A stretch of 7,194 bases of DNA, taken from NCBI GenBank assembly GCA_023135135.1, contig JAGLTT010000037.1:1-7194 (forward strand), read 5' to 3'. Source of the stretch: Dehalococcoidales bacterium. GTDB lineage: Bacteria; Chloroflexota; Dehalococcoidia; Dehalococcoidales; RBG-16-60-22. Below the pieces are notes generated by a model, which searched no databases, was not told the origin of the DNA, and worked only from the letters and a program-made list of their open reading frames with translations. Of this stretch, positions 1 to 7,161 are shown piece after piece. Both the position numbers and the translations under genes were made by a program. Each line of letters starts with the position of its first letter. Within the stretch, counting starts at the first letter, position 1.

Positions 1-2283
1 CGCATGAAGATAGCGCCGGAGAAACTCTGGATTACCATTTATCTCGATGACGATGAGTCGTTTAAATACTGGCGTGAGATAGGCATCCCCGAAGAGAAGA
101 TAGTGCGGTTCGGCGAGGAAGACAACTTCTGGGGTCCGGCGGGCAGTTCTGGTCCCTGCGGGCCGTGCTCCGAGATTCATTACGATTTCGGGCCGGATAA
201 GGGCTGCGGCAAGCCCGACTGCCAGCCTAACTGCGAGTGCGGGCGTTTTACCGAGTTGTGGAACCTGGTCTTTACCCAGTATAACCAGGACGAAGCGGGC
301 AACCGCACACCGCTGCCGAAGCCGAATATTGATACCGGCATGGGACTGGAAAGGCTAACGGCAGTGATAGCGGATAAGGACTCGGTCTATGACACTGAAC
401 TTTTTGCCCCGCTGCTGAATTGTATCGCCGAACTTACGGGAAAGAAATACGGTATTAATACCGAAGATGATAACGCCATGCGGGTGGTCGCCGAGCATGG
501 CCGCGCTATAGCTTTTCTCATCGCTGACGGCGTTATCCCCGGTAACGACGGGCGGGGCTACGTACTGCGGCGACTCCTGAGGCGGGCGGCGCTCTTCGGG
601 CGCAGGCTGGGACTTGATAAACCCTTCCTCTCCGGGCTGGCTGAGACCGCTATCAAGCAGATGAGCCGTGTCTATCCCGAACTACAGCAAATGGACTTTA
701 TTGAGATGGTAATTCATCAGGAAGAAACAAGATTCGATGAAACGCTAAGCACCGGACTGGAAATTATTGATAGTGTGCTGTCGAAAGCAGCTGTGAAAAA
801 GGCTAAGAAAGTATCAGGTAAAGATGCCTTCCGACTCTACGATACTTACGGCTTCCCCGTAGAGCTGACGAAAGAGATTGTGGAAAAGTCGGGTTTTTCG
901 GTGGACATGGATGGCTTCGAGAGGGAGATGGAGAAGCAGCGGGAGCGGGCGCGGGCCAGCCATAAATTCGATGTTACCGCAGTTGATGCCGCTGGACTGG
1001 CGAAACTGGATGTCGGAAGCACCGAGTTTACCGGCTATCATACCCTTGAACAGAAAGCAAAAATCGTCGGGCTTATCGTTGATGGCAAAGAAGCCGATAC
1101 TATAGAAGCCGGTCAGGAAGCTGGCATAATACTGGATTCCAGCCCCTTCTACGCCGAGATGGGCGGTCAGGTCGGCGATACCGGCGAAATAGCCGGTCAG
1201 AACGGCAAGTTTACCGTCACCGATACCGTTCGCGTACAGCCTGATATCACCGTGCATCAGGGTAAGGTTACCGAAGGTACTCTCAGTGCAGGTGAGGAGG
1301 TAAAGGCGGTGGTGGATATCGAGCGGCGCATGGACATCGCCCGCAATCACACGGCCACCCACCTCCTGCAGTCGGCCCTCCGGCAGGTGCTCGGCGAGTA
1401 TATCCAGCAGAGGGGCTCGCTGGTCGCCCCGGAACGCCTCCGGTTCGATTTCTCCCACCTGGCAGCCATGACCCCGGAAGAAATTAAGGCCGTGCAGCGC
1501 ATCGTCAACGAGAAAATCCGCCGGAACCTGAGGGTATACGACGAGGAGACCGATTATAAAAAGGCCATCGACGCGGGGGTAATCGCCCTGTTCGACGAAA
1601 AGTACAGCGACATCGTCCGGGTGATGAAAATCGGCGAGCCGGTGGTCAGCGCCGAGCTTTGCGGTGGCACCCATGTCGCCAGCACCGGCGAAATCGGCTA
1701 TTTTCACATTATCAGCGAGGGCAGCATCGGCGCGGGACTCCGCCGCATTGAGGCCGTTACCGGTCGTGAGGCCGAGGCATTTGTTGAGCGGTATTTGTCG
1801 GGTCTGGAGGATATTGCCCAGACTCTTTATACTTCTCCAGAGAATGTTGGAGGTAAGCTAGCTGACTTGGTAGCAGAGCTGGATGAAGAGCGTAAGCGTG
1901 CCCTGTCCCTGGAAAGAGAACTGGCTAAAAAAGAAGCCGATTCGCTGCTGGGCAGGGTAGAGGTGGTCAAGGGCGTCAATGTGCTCTCGGCAAAGGTATC
2001 GACGGCTAACCAGCAGGTCTTGCGTGAGATGGCTGACTTCATCCGGGATAAGCTTAAGAGCGTCGTTGTCGTTCTGGGCGGTGTCGCCGGTGGCAGGCCT
2101 GTCTTTATCGCCGCCGTAACCCCGGACCTGGTGAAAAAAGGCTATAATGCGGGAGACATCGTTAAGAAGGTCTCGCAGGTAACCGGCGGTGGGGGTGGCG
2201 GTAAGGCGAACTTCGCCCAGGCGGGCGGCCGGGACAAAGGTAAACTGGATGAAGCCCTGTGCTTGGTGAAGGACCTGATATAA
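1..2283 (+). CDS. alaS: Alanyl-tRNA synthetase, 5'-truncated by the window edge
   Basis: This cytoplasmic enzyme charges tRNA-Ala with alanine and clears mischarged Ser/Gly-tRNA-Ala. The frame is open from base 1, so the Met at 4 is internal; by comparison with family members of about 870-880 residues, roughly 110 N-terminal residues lie outside the window. Counting from that Met, the class II catalytic core is visible: the FWGPAGSSGPCGPCSE region (42-57) and motif 3 GMGLER (112-117). Between them is a Cys-rich insertion with Cys68, 73, 77 and 79. The editing domain carries the zinc-binding HTATH (449-453) and CGGTH (553-557). A charged coiled-coil-like stretch (about 618-650) leads to the C-Ala domain, with a six-glycine run at 728-733 followed by the usual Ala-Gln-Ala-Gly-Gly segment. 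The reading frame is intact to the TAA at 2281-2283. ruvX follows after 13 bp, so the two are probably cotranscribed. The identification is secure. Confidence 0.98.
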   Translation, partial: RMKIAPEKLWITIYLDDDESFKYWREIGIPEEKIVRFGEEDNFWGPAGSSGPCGPCSEIHYDFGPDKGCGKPDCQPNCECGRFTELWNLVFTQYNQDEAGNRTPLPKPNIDTGMGLERLTAVIADKDSVYDTELFAPLLNCIAELTGKKYGINTEDDNAMRVVAEHGRAIAFLIADGVIPGNDGRGYVLRRLLRRAALFGRRLGLDKPFLSGLAETAIKQMSRVYPELQQMDFIEMVIHQEETRFDETLSTGLEIIDSVLSKAAVKKAKKVSGKDAFRLYDTYGFPVELTKEIVEKSGFSVDMDGFEREMEKQRERARASHKFDVTAVDAAGLAKLDVGSTEFTGYHTLEQKAKIVGLIVDGKEADTIEAGQEAGIILDSSPFYAEMGGQVGDTGEIAGQNGKFTVTDTVRVQPDITVHQGKVTEGTLSAGEEVKAVVDIERRMDIARNHTATHLLQSALRQVLGEYIQQRGSLVAPERLRFDFSHLAAMTPEEIKAVQRIVNEKIRRNLRVYDEETDYKKAIDAGVIALFDEKYSDIVRVMKIGEPVVSAELCGGTHVASTGEIGYFHIISEGSIGAGLRRIEAVTGREAEAFVERYLSGLEDIAQTLYTSPENVGGKLADLVAELDEERKRALSLERELAKKEADSLLGRVEVVKGVNVLSAKVSTANQQVLREMADFIRDKLKSVVVVLGGVAGGRPVFIAAVTPDLVKKGYNAGDIVKKVSQVTGGGGGGKANFAQAGGRDKGKLDEALCLVKDLI

Positions 2284-2286
2284 TGC

Positions 2287-2299
2287 GGAGGTTAGCATA
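2287..2299 (+). promoter_or_regulatory. Shine-Dalgarno site and probable ATA start codon of ruvX
   Basis: A strong ribosome binding site, GGAGG (2287-2291), stands 5 bases before ATA (2297-2299). That is the right distance for initiation, but no ATG, GTG or TTG occurs in the ruvX frame between the upstream in-frame stop (TGA, 2276-2278) and GTG at 2342. ATA, or less likely ACG at 2300, is therefore the best candidate start. An ATG at 2283-2285 overlaps the alaS stop (TAATG) but lies in another frame and ends after five codons at TAA 2298-2300, which overlaps the ATA. The choice is inferred from homology and spacing. A G-to-A sequencing error or mutation at 2299 is the main alternative. Confidence 0.65.
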
Positions 2300-2740
2300 A
2301 CGCGTATCCTGGGACTTGATGTCGGCGATGTACGGGTAGGGGTGGCCATCAGCGACCCCCTGGGTATCCTGGCCAGCCCGCTGGCTATTATTAACAGATT
2401 TGATGAGCAGGCGGCTATTGAAAAGATTGTCAGCATTATCCGCCAGCATGAAGTCGGGCGGGTGATTGCCGGTCTGCCGCTGAATATGGACGGCAGCCTG
2501 GGCGAACAGGCGGAAAAGACTATGTCCTTCGTGGGGGCATTGAGTCGTCACATCGAGGTTCCCACGGAATATCGTGACGAGCGACTTACCACGGTATCTG
2601 CCAGGGAGCTTATTCAGGGAGTGAGAAAGACCAACCGTAACACCCGTTACGATGCGGCGGCTGCGGCGCTTATTTTACAGAGTTATCTGGATGCTAAGGC
2701 ACAGCGCCGTCCGGATGATTCATACCCACCCGCTGAATAA
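2297..2740 (+). CDS. ruvX: RuvX/YqgF-family Holliday-junction resolvase or pre-16S rRNA nuclease
   Basis: YqgF/RuvX proteins are small RNase H-fold nucleases. They are annotated as putative Holliday-junction resolvases, and in E. coli YqgF acts in maturing the 5' end of 16S rRNA; the sequence alone cannot separate the two roles. Read from ATA at 2297 the protein has 147 residues, a normal family length. It begins (M)TRILGLDVGDVRVGVAISDP, with the first catalytic Asp at residue 8. It continues with GLPLNMDGS (59-67), DERLTT (94-99, catalytic Glu95) and the last acidic residue in the YDAAAAA helix (Asp119). The first plain start, GTG at 2342, would begin at residue 16 and delete the catalytic Asp and first strand, so I reject it. 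The gene lies 13 bp after alaS and is probably translated from the same mRNA. Family identity is secure; the exact start codon is less so. Confidence 0.93.
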   Translation: MTRILGLDVGDVRVGVAISDPLGILASPLAIINRFDEQAAIEKIVSIIRQHEVGRVIAGLPLNMDGSLGEQAEKTMSFVGALSRHIEVPTEYRDERLTTVSARELIQGVRKTNRNTRYDAAAAALILQSYLDAKAQRRPDDSYPPAE

Positions 2741-2790
2741 AGCAGGTCTCATCCGTTCACCGTGCCCGTTTCTTTTCAGGGTTAGCCTTG

Positions 2791-2820
2791 TTGACAAGCA
2801 TTTAACCCCGCTAGTATCAT
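2791..2820 (+). promoter_or_regulatory. Putative sigma70-type promoter for dnaJ
   Basis: A perfect -35 hexamer, TTGACA (2791-2796), is followed after 18 bp by TATCAT (2815-2820), which matches the -10 consensus TATAAT at four of six positions. It lies in the 162-bp space between ruvX and dnaJ, about 80 bp before the dnaJ ATG, giving a plausible 5' leader of 70-75 bases. The -35 box overlaps a small inverted repeat, CTTGT-TG-ACAAG (2787-2798). I see no CIRCE element (TTAGCACTC-N9-GAGTGCTAA) and no HAIR operator, so heat-shock control through HrcA or HspR is not visible here. No convincing terminator for ruvX was found in this gap, so readthrough from alaS-ruvX is also possible. Confidence 0.55.
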
Positions 2821-2902
2821 AGAATTGAAAGTGTGCTTTCCGCAGGATGATTTAATTATTTAGTCTCTTAAAAAGATGGATTAGCAGGATAGGACGAATA
2901 GC

Positions 2903-3976
2903 ATGGCTGTAAAGCGCGACTACTATGAGGTTCTCGGGGTATCACAGGATGCCTCGACAGAGGGAATAAAGAAAGCATTTCGTAAGCTGGCGTTCCAGTA
3001 TCACCCGGACCGAAATCGTGATGGTGACGCGGCCGAGAAATTCAAGGAAGTCAACGAGGCTTACGAGGTACTCTCGGACGCTGATAAACGTGCCGCTTAC
3101 GACCGTTTCGGACATGGCGGCGCCGAAGGCTTGTTCGGGAGAGGCTTCGAGGGATTTGACTTCGGAGACTACGGCGATATCTTCGAAGGCTTTTTTAACT
3201 TTTTCAGCGGCGCGGGTACCACCACCCGGCAGGCGCCCCGGCGCGGTAATGACCTTCGCTACCGGATTTCAGTCACTTTTGAAGAAGCGGCTCTGGGCTG
3301 TGAGAAGGATGTTAATGTAACCCGTACCGAGGTGTGCGCCACCTGCCACGGTACTCGTTCCAGGCCGGGCAGTCAGCCTGTCCGTTGCACCGGGTGTAAC
3401 GGTACTGGCCAGGTACGAAGAGTGCAGCGGAGCCTGTTCGGTCAATTCGTTAATACGGCTGTTTGTGGACAGTGTCATGGCGAGGGGGCTCTGATTACCG
3501 AACCCTGTCAGGACTGCAAGGGTTCCGGTTTGCAGAAGCAAAAGAGGCATATCTCGGTCAAGGTGCCCGCCGGTATTGACGATGGTAATGGCATACGCCT
3601 TACCGGTGAGGGCGATGCCGGTTCTCGCGGTGGTTCTCCGGGTGATCTGTACGTGGTGATTTCGGTAGCTCGCCACGAGTTCTTCACCAGGGAGGGTGAT
3701 AGTGTTATCTTTGAACTGCCGGTTAATTTTGCCCAGGCGGCTCTCGGAACGGAAGTGGAAGTACCGACCCTTTACGGTGAGAGCAAGCTTAAAATTCCGG
3801 CCGGCAGCCAGAACGGTAAGGTCTTTAAGCTGAACAATAAGGGTATTCCCCACCTGCGTGGCGGCGGACACGGCGACCAGCTGGTTATTTTACGTGTGGT
3901 GACGCCGGAATCACTTAGCAAAGAGCAGCGTCAGCTGTTCGAGGAGCTGGCCAGGAGCCTGCAAAAGGATAAATAG
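2903..3976 (+). CDS. dnaJ: Chaperone protein DnaJ (type I Hsp40)
   Basis: DnaJ delivers unfolded clients to DnaK (Hsp70) in the cytoplasm and stimulates its ATPase. The 357-residue protein has every type I part in order. The J domain (about 5-70) carries the HPD motif at 34-36. A Gly/Phe-rich linker (about 70-105) follows. The zinc-binding region has four Cys pairs (145/148, 162/165, 188/191, 202/205), and the C-terminal client-binding domains run to the end. The first zinc repeat is CATCHGTR, with Arg where the family's CxxCxGxG repeat ends in Gly; all eight Cys remain, so zinc binding should hold. The length is slightly below the usual 370-380. The ATG at 2903 has AGGA at 2891-2894, 8 bases upstream, and gives the family-typical [13 protein letters not shown] start. 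dnaK and grpE are not adjacent. The gene converges on gpsA with 20 bp between stop codons. Confidence 0.98.
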   Translation: MAVKRDYYEVLGVSQDASTEGIKKAFRKLAFQYHPDRNRDGDAAEKFKEVNEAYEVLSDADKRAAYDRFGHGGAEGLFGRGFEGFDFGDYGDIFEGFFNFFSGAGTTTRQAPRRGNDLRYRISVTFEEAALGCEKDVNVTRTEVCATCHGTRSRPGSQPVRCTGCNGTGQVRRVQRSLFGQFVNTAVCGQCHGEGALITEPCQDCKGSGLQKQKRHISVKVPAGIDDGNGIRLTGEGDAGSRGGSPGDLYVVISVARHEFFTREGDSVIFELPVNFAQAALGTEVEVPTLYGESKLKIPAGSQNGKVFKLNNKGIPHLRGGGHGDQLVILRVVTPESLSKEQRQLFEELARSLQKDK

Positions 3977-3996
3977 GCGGGGATTGATTCTTGCGG

Positions 3997-5058
3997 TTAA
4001 GTACTTGAGGCCTTTTTCCTGCGTCTAAAGAGAGAGAACAAACGCCACCGTCGTCCGGAGAGTTCGTGCCTGGCATTGCCTCCCATAAGCTCTACCGCCG
4101 TCTGGCGGGGGTCGGCATCTTCATAAAGCACCTGGTGTATCTTTTCCGTAATCGGCATTTCCAGCCCGAGTTGCTCGGCCAGGTTCGTGGCGGCTAGCGT
4201 GGTATTCACTCCCTCGGCTACCTCGGTCATTGATTCCAGAATTTCCGCCAGAGGGCGTCCCTTGGCCAGTTCGGTGCCCACGTAGTGGTTGCGACTTAAC
4301 GGGCTGGAGCAGGTAGCGATTACATCTCCCAGCCCCGCCAGCCCGGAGAAGGTGAGGGGGTTTGCCCCCAGCGCCATGCCCAGGGCGGTTATTTCGGTCA
4401 GGCCCCGCGTCACGAAAGCCGCTTTAGCATTATCTCCGTAACCCAGTCCGTCGGCGATGCCCGCGCCCAGCGCGATGATGTTCTTTAAAGAGCCCCCCAG
4501 CTCCACCCCGATAATGTCGGAATTGGTGAAGACGCAGAAATTGGGACATGTCAGTAGCCTTTGCGCCTTCTTGGCCGTCTCGCTGTCTTCGGCGGCTGCC
4601 ACGGCGGCGGCGGGGTGGTTGTTGATGATTTCCCGGGCAAGGTTGGGTCCGGAAAGTACGCAGATATTGGATTCAAAACGGGGATCGATTTCCTCGGCGA
4701 TAACCTGCGACATGCGTTTGTTGCTGCCTATCTCCAGACCCTTGGCGGCGCTTATCACGATAGTCGATTTGGTGAGATGGCTGGCTACCTGTGAAATATT
4801 CTGGCGCATAGTGGCGGAGGGCACGGCAAGGATTACGGCGTTCGCGTCATCCAGCGCTTCGGCCATCTTACTGGTAATGGTTATTTGTTCCGGCAGGATA
4901 ACATCGGGGAGACGGGCCGGGTCGGAGCCTTTTTTCCTGATTACATTGGCTTCTTTTTTTGTCCGTGCCCACAGTCTGACCTCGGTACCCTTATTGGCCA
5001 GCAGTATTGCCAGTGTTATTCCCCATGTGGTAGTGCCGATAACAGCAATCTTCTGCAT
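3997..5058 (-). CDS. gpsA: Glycerol-3-phosphate dehydrogenase [NAD(P)+]
   Basis: GpsA reduces dihydroxyacetone phosphate to sn-glycerol-3-phosphate, the backbone of bacterial phospholipids, in the cytoplasm. The 353-residue protein has an N-terminal Rossmann domain and an all-helical C-terminal domain. Recognisable signatures are AVP (78-80), SAAKGLE with Lys105, SGPNLAREI (136-144), LKNIIALGAGIADGLGYGDN with catalytic-type Lys192, TRGLTEI (217-223), GLAGLGD (239-245), SRNHYVG (255-261) and EVAEGVNTT. The nucleotide-binding loop reads GTTTWG (8-13) where the family norm is GxGxWG, so the middle Gly is Thr. From memory, Dehalococcoides GpsA shares this loop, which suggests a lineage trait rather than damage. 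The tail is basic (RRWRLFSLFRRRKK). The ATG at 5058 is preceded by only a weak AGG about 9 bases away. The gene is last in the der-plsY-gpsA set and supplies the substrate used by PlsY. Confidence 0.97.
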   Translation of the reverse strand: MQKIAVIGTTTWGITLAILLANKGTEVRLWARTKKEANVIRKKGSDPARLPDVILPEQITITSKMAEALDDANAVILAVPSATMRQNISQVASHLTKSTIVISAAKGLEIGSNKRMSQVIAEEIDPRFESNICVLSGPNLAREIINNHPAAAVAAAEDSETAKKAQRLLTCPNFCVFTNSDIIGVELGGSLKNIIALGAGIADGLGYGDNAKAAFVTRGLTEITALGMALGANPLTFSGLAGLGDVIATCSSPLSRNHYVGTELAKGRPLAEILESMTEVAEGVNTTLAATNLAEQLGLEMPITEKIHQVLYEDADPRQTAVELMGGNARHELSGRRWRLFSLFRRRKKASST

Positions 5059-5101
5059 TTTCTAAAGCCTGTACTTCCTTGTGTGGAGTGATGATGGTTA
5101 T

Positions 5102-5800
5102 TCAGGGTTTGTTGGACGAAGGCGAAGTTCCGACCTTTGCCTCCTCGCCAATCCTGCGCTCGGTGCCGGATACCAGTCTGATGATATTATCGCGGTGCAT
5201 TACGTAGATAAATACGGCGCATATCATGGCATACGTGACGTATTCAAAGGGGGGATATGGTTGTAAAAAGTCTATTCTCAGGAGGTTAAATGCCGTCAGC
5301 ATAATGAAGGCGGTAACGGCACCGATGATGGAGCCGAGTGACATGTATCTGGTTCTGAAGCCGATGCCAATCATGAATAATGCACCGACCACCGCCGCCG
5401 GCCAGTACAAAGCCAGCAACCCTCCGAGAAAAGTGGCCACCCCGCGCCCGCCTTTGAACTTGAGGAACACGGACCAACTGTGCCCGGCAATCGCCGATAG
5501 AGCCGCCAGTACCTTGGCGCTTTCCAGCCAGGCAAAGCCTCCGGTAGAGGCCGTGCTGTAATCGCTGAATATCAGCCCGGCTAAGGTAACTGCTAGTACT
5601 CCTTTGCCCACATCGAGAATGAGTGAAAGGGCCGCCGCTTTTTTACCCGCCGCCCGCATCACGTTGGTCGTGCCTATCTTGCCGCTGCCGACCTGCCTGA
5701 TATCCTTTTTGGCGAATGCCTGGCTTATCAACAGCCCGAAGGGTATGGAGCCGATAAGGTAGCCGATCGCTACTACGGCAATGTACAGGCCGGCGGTCAT
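5102..5800 (-). CDS. plsY: Acyl-phosphate:glycerol-3-phosphate acyltransferase PlsY
   Basis: This membrane enzyme transfers an acyl chain from acyl-phosphate (made by PlsX, not seen here) to the sn-1 position of glycerol-3-phosphate, giving lysophosphatidic acid. The 232-residue protein has about six hydrophobic segments (roughly 4-26, 55-78, 95-108, 124-148, 154-174, 186-201). The three family signature loops are present: GSGKIGTTNVMR (38-49), GHSW plus KFKGGRGVAT (106-123) and HRDNIIRLVSGTERRIG (202-218). The first loop has Lys where many relatives have Asn (GSGNIGATN). The protein is longer than the usual ~200 residues because of a Ser/Thr/Gly-rich loop at 79-90 and a polar C-terminal tail. 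Its ATG overlaps the der stop as ATGA, with AAGGGG (5807-5812) 6 bases upstream inside der, which points to translational coupling. gpsA starts 43 bp after the plsY stop. Confidence 0.97.
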   Translation of the reverse strand: MTAGLYIAVVAIGYLIGSIPFGLLISQAFAKKDIRQVGSGKIGTTNVMRAAGKKAAALSLILDVGKGVLAVTLAGLIFSDYSTASTGGFAWLESAKVLAALSAIAGHSWSVFLKFKGGRGVATFLGGLLALYWPAAVVGALFMIGIGFRTRYMSLGSIIGAVTAFIMLTAFNLLRIDFLQPYPPFEYVTYAMICAVFIYVMHRDNIIRLVSGTERRIGEEAKVGTSPSSNKP

Positions 5801-7110
5801 TCTTCACCCCTTGTCTTAAAAACCATGCGGAGCGGCGTGCCGTAAAAGCCGAATGCATCGCGTAGTTTATTTTCCAGGTAGCGGCGGTAGGAGAAGTGGA
5901 TAAGTCTGGTGTCATTGGTGAAGAATACGAAGGTCGGCGGATTTACTTCCGCCTGGGTGGCGTAAAATATCTTGAGCTGCTTATTCCTGATTCTCGGTCG
6001 GTTATGAGAAGCAACCGCCTGCTGGACGACGCTGTTTACCGTGGCGGTGGATAACCTTTTAAGCCTCTCCTGGTAGACCTGGCTTACCTGAGGCATAATT
6101 CTCTCTACTCCCTGTCCTGACTTAGCCGAAGTATATAATATCGGTGCGTAAGAGGCAAATTTAAACTGGCTCTTGATGAGTCTGTTCCACCCGGCTATGT
6201 CTTTGTTTTCAATCAGGTCCCACTTGTTCGCGATGATTATAATGCCCTTGGCGGCTTGCTCAATATACCCGGCAATGTGTGTGTCCTGAGTCGTTACCGC
6301 TTCGGTGGCATCGAGTATCAGCAGGACTATATCAGCCCGGTCAATCGCCCGCAGGGTACGGATGACGCTGTAGCGTTCCACCCCCGCTTTTACCCGTCCC
6401 CGCCGCCTGACCCCGGCCGTATCAATAAGTAGCACATTATGACCGTTAAAGTCAAACGGTGTATCAACGGCATCGCGGGTGGTACCCGGTGTATCATCGA
6501 CAATTGCCCGCTTTTTACCCACCAGGGCATTCAGTAGCATTGACTTGCCCACATTGGGTCGCCCGGCGATGGCTACCTTGATGGCTTCCGTGGTAGCCTC
6601 GGCGGGGGGTGGTGGTGGCAGCAGGGCGACTATCCTGTCCATGAGCTCGGCTACGCCGCGGCCATGATGGGAGCTGATGACCATCGGTTCTCCCAGTCCC
6701 AGTTCGTAGAATTCCAGGGCTTCCATTTCCAGTCGCTCGTTATCCGCCTTATTGACCACCACCAGTAACGGTTTGCTGGCGCGGCGGAGCATATCGGCGA
6801 TTTCGAAATCTGACCGCGTCAGGCCGTCTTTAACGTCCACCATGTCGAGAATAACGTCGGCATCGCTGATGGCCGTCTCTATCTGTGCTTTGATACCCTG
6901 AGCGATAGTGGTATCGGGCTCTATCTCCAGTCCGCCGGTATCGATAAGGGTAAATTCGACCCCCTGCCAGGTAACATCGGCCAGGTTGCGGTCGCGGGTG
7001 GTCCCCGGTATATCCTCGGTAATAGCCAGGGGTTTCCCCACGACTCGATTAAGGAGGGTGGATTTTCCGGCATTAGGACGGCCAACAATGGCGACAATCG
7101 GCTTGATCAT
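5797..7110 (-). CDS. der: Ribosome biogenesis GTPase Der (EngA)
   Basis: Der is an essential GTPase with two tandem G domains that acts in late assembly of the 50S ribosomal subunit. The 437 residues match the usual length. G domain 1 shows GRPNAGKST (10-18), PGTTRD (35-40), DTGG (57-60) and NKAD (120-123). G domain 2 shows GRPNVGKSM (183-191), PGTTRD (208-213), DTAG (230-233), NKWD (295-298) and SAK (328-330). A KH-like RNA-binding domain fills about 349-437. A proline run at 165-169 marks the linker between the G domains. Two P-loop details differ from the common GRPNVGKS[ST]: Ala for Val in the first, and Met after GKS in the second; the nucleotide-contacting GK[S/T] remains in both. The ATG at 7110 is the only sensible start, because an in-frame TAA lies 9 bases upstream. 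Its ribosome binding site is weak (AAGGG about 13 bases away). It is the first visible gene of the der-plsY-gpsA set. Confidence 0.98.
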   Translation of the reverse strand: MIKPIVAIVGRPNAGKSTLLNRVVGKPLAITEDIPGTTRDRNLADVTWQGVEFTLIDTGGLEIEPDTTIAQGIKAQIETAISDADVILDMVDVKDGLTRSDFEIADMLRRASKPLLVVVNKADNERLEMEALEFYELGLGEPMVISSHHGRGVAELMDRIVALLPPPPPAEATTEAIKVAIAGRPNVGKSMLLNALVGKKRAIVDDTPGTTRDAVDTPFDFNGHNVLLIDTAGVRRRGRVKAGVERYSVIRTLRAIDRADIVLLILDATEAVTTQDTHIAGYIEQAAKGIIIIANKWDLIENKDIAGWNRLIKSQFKFASYAPILYTSAKSGQGVERIMPQVSQVYQERLKRLSTATVNSVVQQAVASHNRPRIRNKQLKIFYATQAEVNPPTFVFFTNDTRLIHFSYRRYLENKLRDAFGFYGTPLRMVFKTRGEE

Positions 7111-7161
7111 GGGCGGCTTTTATCCCTTAAGTCTCTACTCGTCCCCCCCGGCGGGGCGTTT

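Noticed and set aside
814..1707. A long 297-codon open frame on the minus strand opposite alaS
   Set aside because: It lies wholly inside the well-supported alaS gene, its translation shows no recognisable domain, and such antisense frames arise from GC-biased codon use. Similar shadows occur opposite dnaJ (3269-3871) and gpsA (4457-5065).
2342..2344. GTG at 2342 as the ruvX start
   Set aside because: It would remove the GLDVG motif with the first catalytic Asp, and the bases just upstream are coding-like for the RuvX N-terminus rather than a ribosome binding site.
2741..2902. CIRCE or HAIR heat-shock operator before dnaJ
   Set aside because: Neither TTAGCACTC/GAGTGCTAA nor CTTGAGT/ACTCAAG arms are present; the GTTAGCC and CTTGT fragments match only partly.
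3995..4017. A possible terminator for dnaJ: TTAA-GTAC-TTGA followed by GGCC and TTTTT
   Set aside because: The stem has four weak pairs, one of them G-T, and needs a two-base bulge to extend. It also lies inside the gpsA coding end, where the T-run is the Lys-Lys codons read from the other strand.
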